From NCBI RefSeq assembly GCF_020184175.1, contig NC_065531.1:42181213-42245212 (forward strand): a DNA stretch of 64,000 nucleotides, in the 5' to 3' direction. A program made the position numbers and the translations under genes. Shown here piece after piece: positions 62,041-64,000 of this stretch (positions are counted from its first letter, which is position 1; every line of letters starts with the position of its first letter). The stretch comes from Aphis gossypii (lineage: Eukaryota; Arthropoda; Insecta; Hemiptera; Aphididae). The notes under the pieces are model-generated. The model was not told the origin of the DNA. It made no database searches and saw only the letters and a list, made by a program, of their open reading frames with translations.

Positions 62041-62320
62041 GAACGGCCAGTTCCAGAACTCGTGTGGTAATATACGATTAGACTTTTTTCGTTGGAATTA
62101 TATCAAAACTCATGCCTACGAAGCCTACGAAAGTAAACCACGAACCAATGAAGAACTCAAAGACGATATTTGTCGCATTATTGTTGATGTTTTCTCAACT
62201 ATGTTTCAGCGAGTAATTGTCAATAATATGACAAGAATTGAAACTTATACCAGTGTAGTCAAGACGGATATAATATGTCTGATGTCGTATTGCATATATA
62301 AATGGAATGGTATATTACAT
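62041..62320 (+). pseudogene. DDE (mariner/IS630-like) transposase C-terminal relic
   Basis: The plus frame reads LDFFRWNYIKTHAYEAYESK, PRTNEELKDDICRIIVDVFS and TMFQRVIVNNMTRIETYTSV. This matches the tail of IS630/mariner-type transposases common in insects: RSPDLTPLDFFLWGY-x-K, then KP-x-T-x-EEL, then ML-x-RV-x-x-N-x-x-x-R. The stretch just upstream (62050-62075) looks like the preceding RSPDL block in another frame. The rest of the catalytic domain is missing. Confidence 0.7.
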
Positions 62321-62329
62321 ATCGATACA

Positions 62330-64000
62330 ATTTGTTTGTTCAAAACCAGTATTCTAATAAAGTTATATAGTAAAACTAAATCCAGCGTTCTAAAGAAATA
62401 TCCTGTTTGTCTACAATATTGAGCTTTATTGGTAAAATCGGTATTTGCACCTTCCAGTTCCACGATAAGTTCATTTCACTAGCTTCTCAAGAATATTAAT
62501 CTAAGTAGGATGTACAAAAAGAAACTTATTTATTGGTTCATCGTAGGTATCAATGGTCCACACAGTTCAATAGTCGGTATACTGATGAACGAACGTTTGA
62601 GTGAGATTGGTCGCAACACCAAATTACCAAATTGTGCCACACTGGTACGATTAGTAGATGATTTATCTATAATAAATTATATATTTGTGATTATTAACTA
62701 TTAAATTATAATATGTCAATAATATACTACCTATCTAGTTACCCATATTATACATGCATACATATTGCTTATGTACTATATTTTTAGTTATTATTTTATA
62801 ACTAATAACGTAATATTGAATTGAGTTCAAGAATATAACTCACAATAGAACATATTGTATACAATAGTTAAACTATAATTGATACCTAAGTAATAATATG
62901 TTATGTAGTATTATTGTATAATGATTTGCAATATTTGGAAAATGCAAATTGCGAAAAACGCGTTGATAAAATAATATAATCTCTCCTTTGTTCTAAGAAG
63001 GCGTTTGTAGGCAAGCTTACTGATTTATCAAGTTGATCAAATTATAGTACAATATATGGTCATGGTCTTTGGATTTTTCATATACTTATAAAATATTTCA
63101 TTTCCTTTGACTACTTTTTGTGTGACATGTGTCAAAATATTAAATGGGCAAAGTTTTAAACGTTGAAGTTGTTACCGTGAATAATGGACAATTTGTTATT
63201 ATTGATAGGTAAATATATTAAACTATAATAAATATTGAACCATGTTATCGATTTTGATCGATACATTCTTGGTAATATTAATAAATAAAATTTGATTAAA
63301 CTAATAATAGTATGACAATACATGTACCTATAGAAAGTTAGTTTAGTAAAATGAATGGATTGAAATAAAATGTTGAGTATTGTTTCTTATATGCCTACTT
63401 AATTCAATCAAAAATCATATATTAAGCTTAAAACGTTGTAATCGAATTTATTGTTAGTATTTTGAGTTTCTAATGCTAGTAGTATTCAAATACTAGAATA
63501 ACCATTTTTATCAAACATTTAGTTATGCAAATTATTATTATACAAGTATTTAGAAGTTAATGAAAAAATTAATTTGAGATCTATGCGTATGTGCTTAGAT
63601 ATTTTTTTCAGCTTTATATGATATACATATACTTTTGAATATTATTTCAATTAAAATAATATTATCAACAGATAATATTGATAAATTGATGAAATGTAAA
63701 ATACATAAAATATAAAACTCAATGAATAAAATCTAAAATTTTAGTATTTATATAAATACATTACCAAATAATGATTAAAATGGTTAAGCTTTTTGAAAGT
63801 TATTGGTGAAGTACCATATGTATAGTTCTGAAGGTAAATTAAAAATATTTTAACAAATACTGCATTAATATACAAGTAAATGTAATACTTGTTGGTTGAA
63901 ATTATTTTTATATTTTTTTTTATTTAAACTTTTAATATGATTTTCATGCTAAGTATACAATTTAATCATATTGGTGTATTATATTACTAATATACTTACT
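62330..64000. other. No gene recognised
   Basis: A frame at 62510-62704 (including GINGPHSSIVGILMNERLSE) is complex enough to be a decayed coding or transposon piece but matched nothing known to me. From 62710 the DNA is AT-rich with no signal. Confidence 0.4.

Noticed and set aside
1..64000. CRISPR array, bacterial operons or an integrated virus
   Set aside because: No spaced direct repeats, no ribosome-binding-site/ORF strings and no viral hallmark proteins were seen; the features are those of insect nuclear DNA.

Overview
This window looks like a piece of an AT-rich insect nuclear genome, most likely an aphid or a close hemipteran relative. The grounds are very low GC, GT-AG introns with small coding exons, abundant simple repeats, and many decayed transposons of insect type: hAT, DDE (mariner/IS630-like), Jockey-like and RNase-H-type LINEs, and a tRNA-derived SINE. 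Nothing bacterial or viral was recognised. Almost all long open frames are chance frames in AT-rich DNA; the real coding signal is in short spliced exons.

Region 1, about 0.6-13.9 kb: the one well-supported gene, on the minus strand. Five exons between 13454 and 11248 encode a charged, helical N-terminal part. Three exons between 2873 and 634 encode a double-stranded-RNA-binding domain (dsRBD) and the C terminus, followed by an AATAAA signal. Every splice junction agrees in phase. The two blocks are separated by 8.4 kb and are phase-compatible (0/0), so they are probably one gene of about 355 codons. They could instead be two neighbouring genes. The introns carry a hAT-like element with a perfect 8-bp target duplication (12270-12750), a second hAT-like element (5251-5814), a LINE 3' end (about 4940-5226) and a solitary histone-type 3' stem-loop (4781-4796).

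Region 2, about 14-37 kb: mostly gene-free AT-rich DNA. It contains a degenerate LINE reverse transcriptase (16.5 kb), a hAT transposase pseudogene (20.7-21.5 kb), a tRNA-derived SINE (33.6 kb), a duplicated about 105-bp segment (35 kb), and copies of a dispersed repeat family that recurs in the same orientation at 17.5, 20.0, 27.1, 35.8 and 49.0 kb. A 39-codon hydrophobic small ORF at 15.35 kb is a candidate only.

Region 3, about 37-54 kb: several CpG-rich patches (37.2-37.5, 41.1-41.4, 45.1-45.5, 46.6-47.6 and 52.4-53.6 kb) in an otherwise AT-rich background. They look like promoters or first exons. Candidate first exons with good donors were seen, but no complete gene could be built.

Region 4, about 54-64 kb: relics of two minus-strand LINE reading frames around an 831-bp terminal-inverted-repeat element (56808-57638), a convincing 42-bp plus-strand micro-exon (59949-59990), a candidate minus-strand first exon (61115-61159) next to a CpG-rich stretch, and a DDE transposase relic (about 62.05-62.3 kb).

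No previously undescribed defence or mobile system was seen. The most interesting items are the helical/dsRBD gene, the repeat family, and the few hairpins and micro-exons listed.
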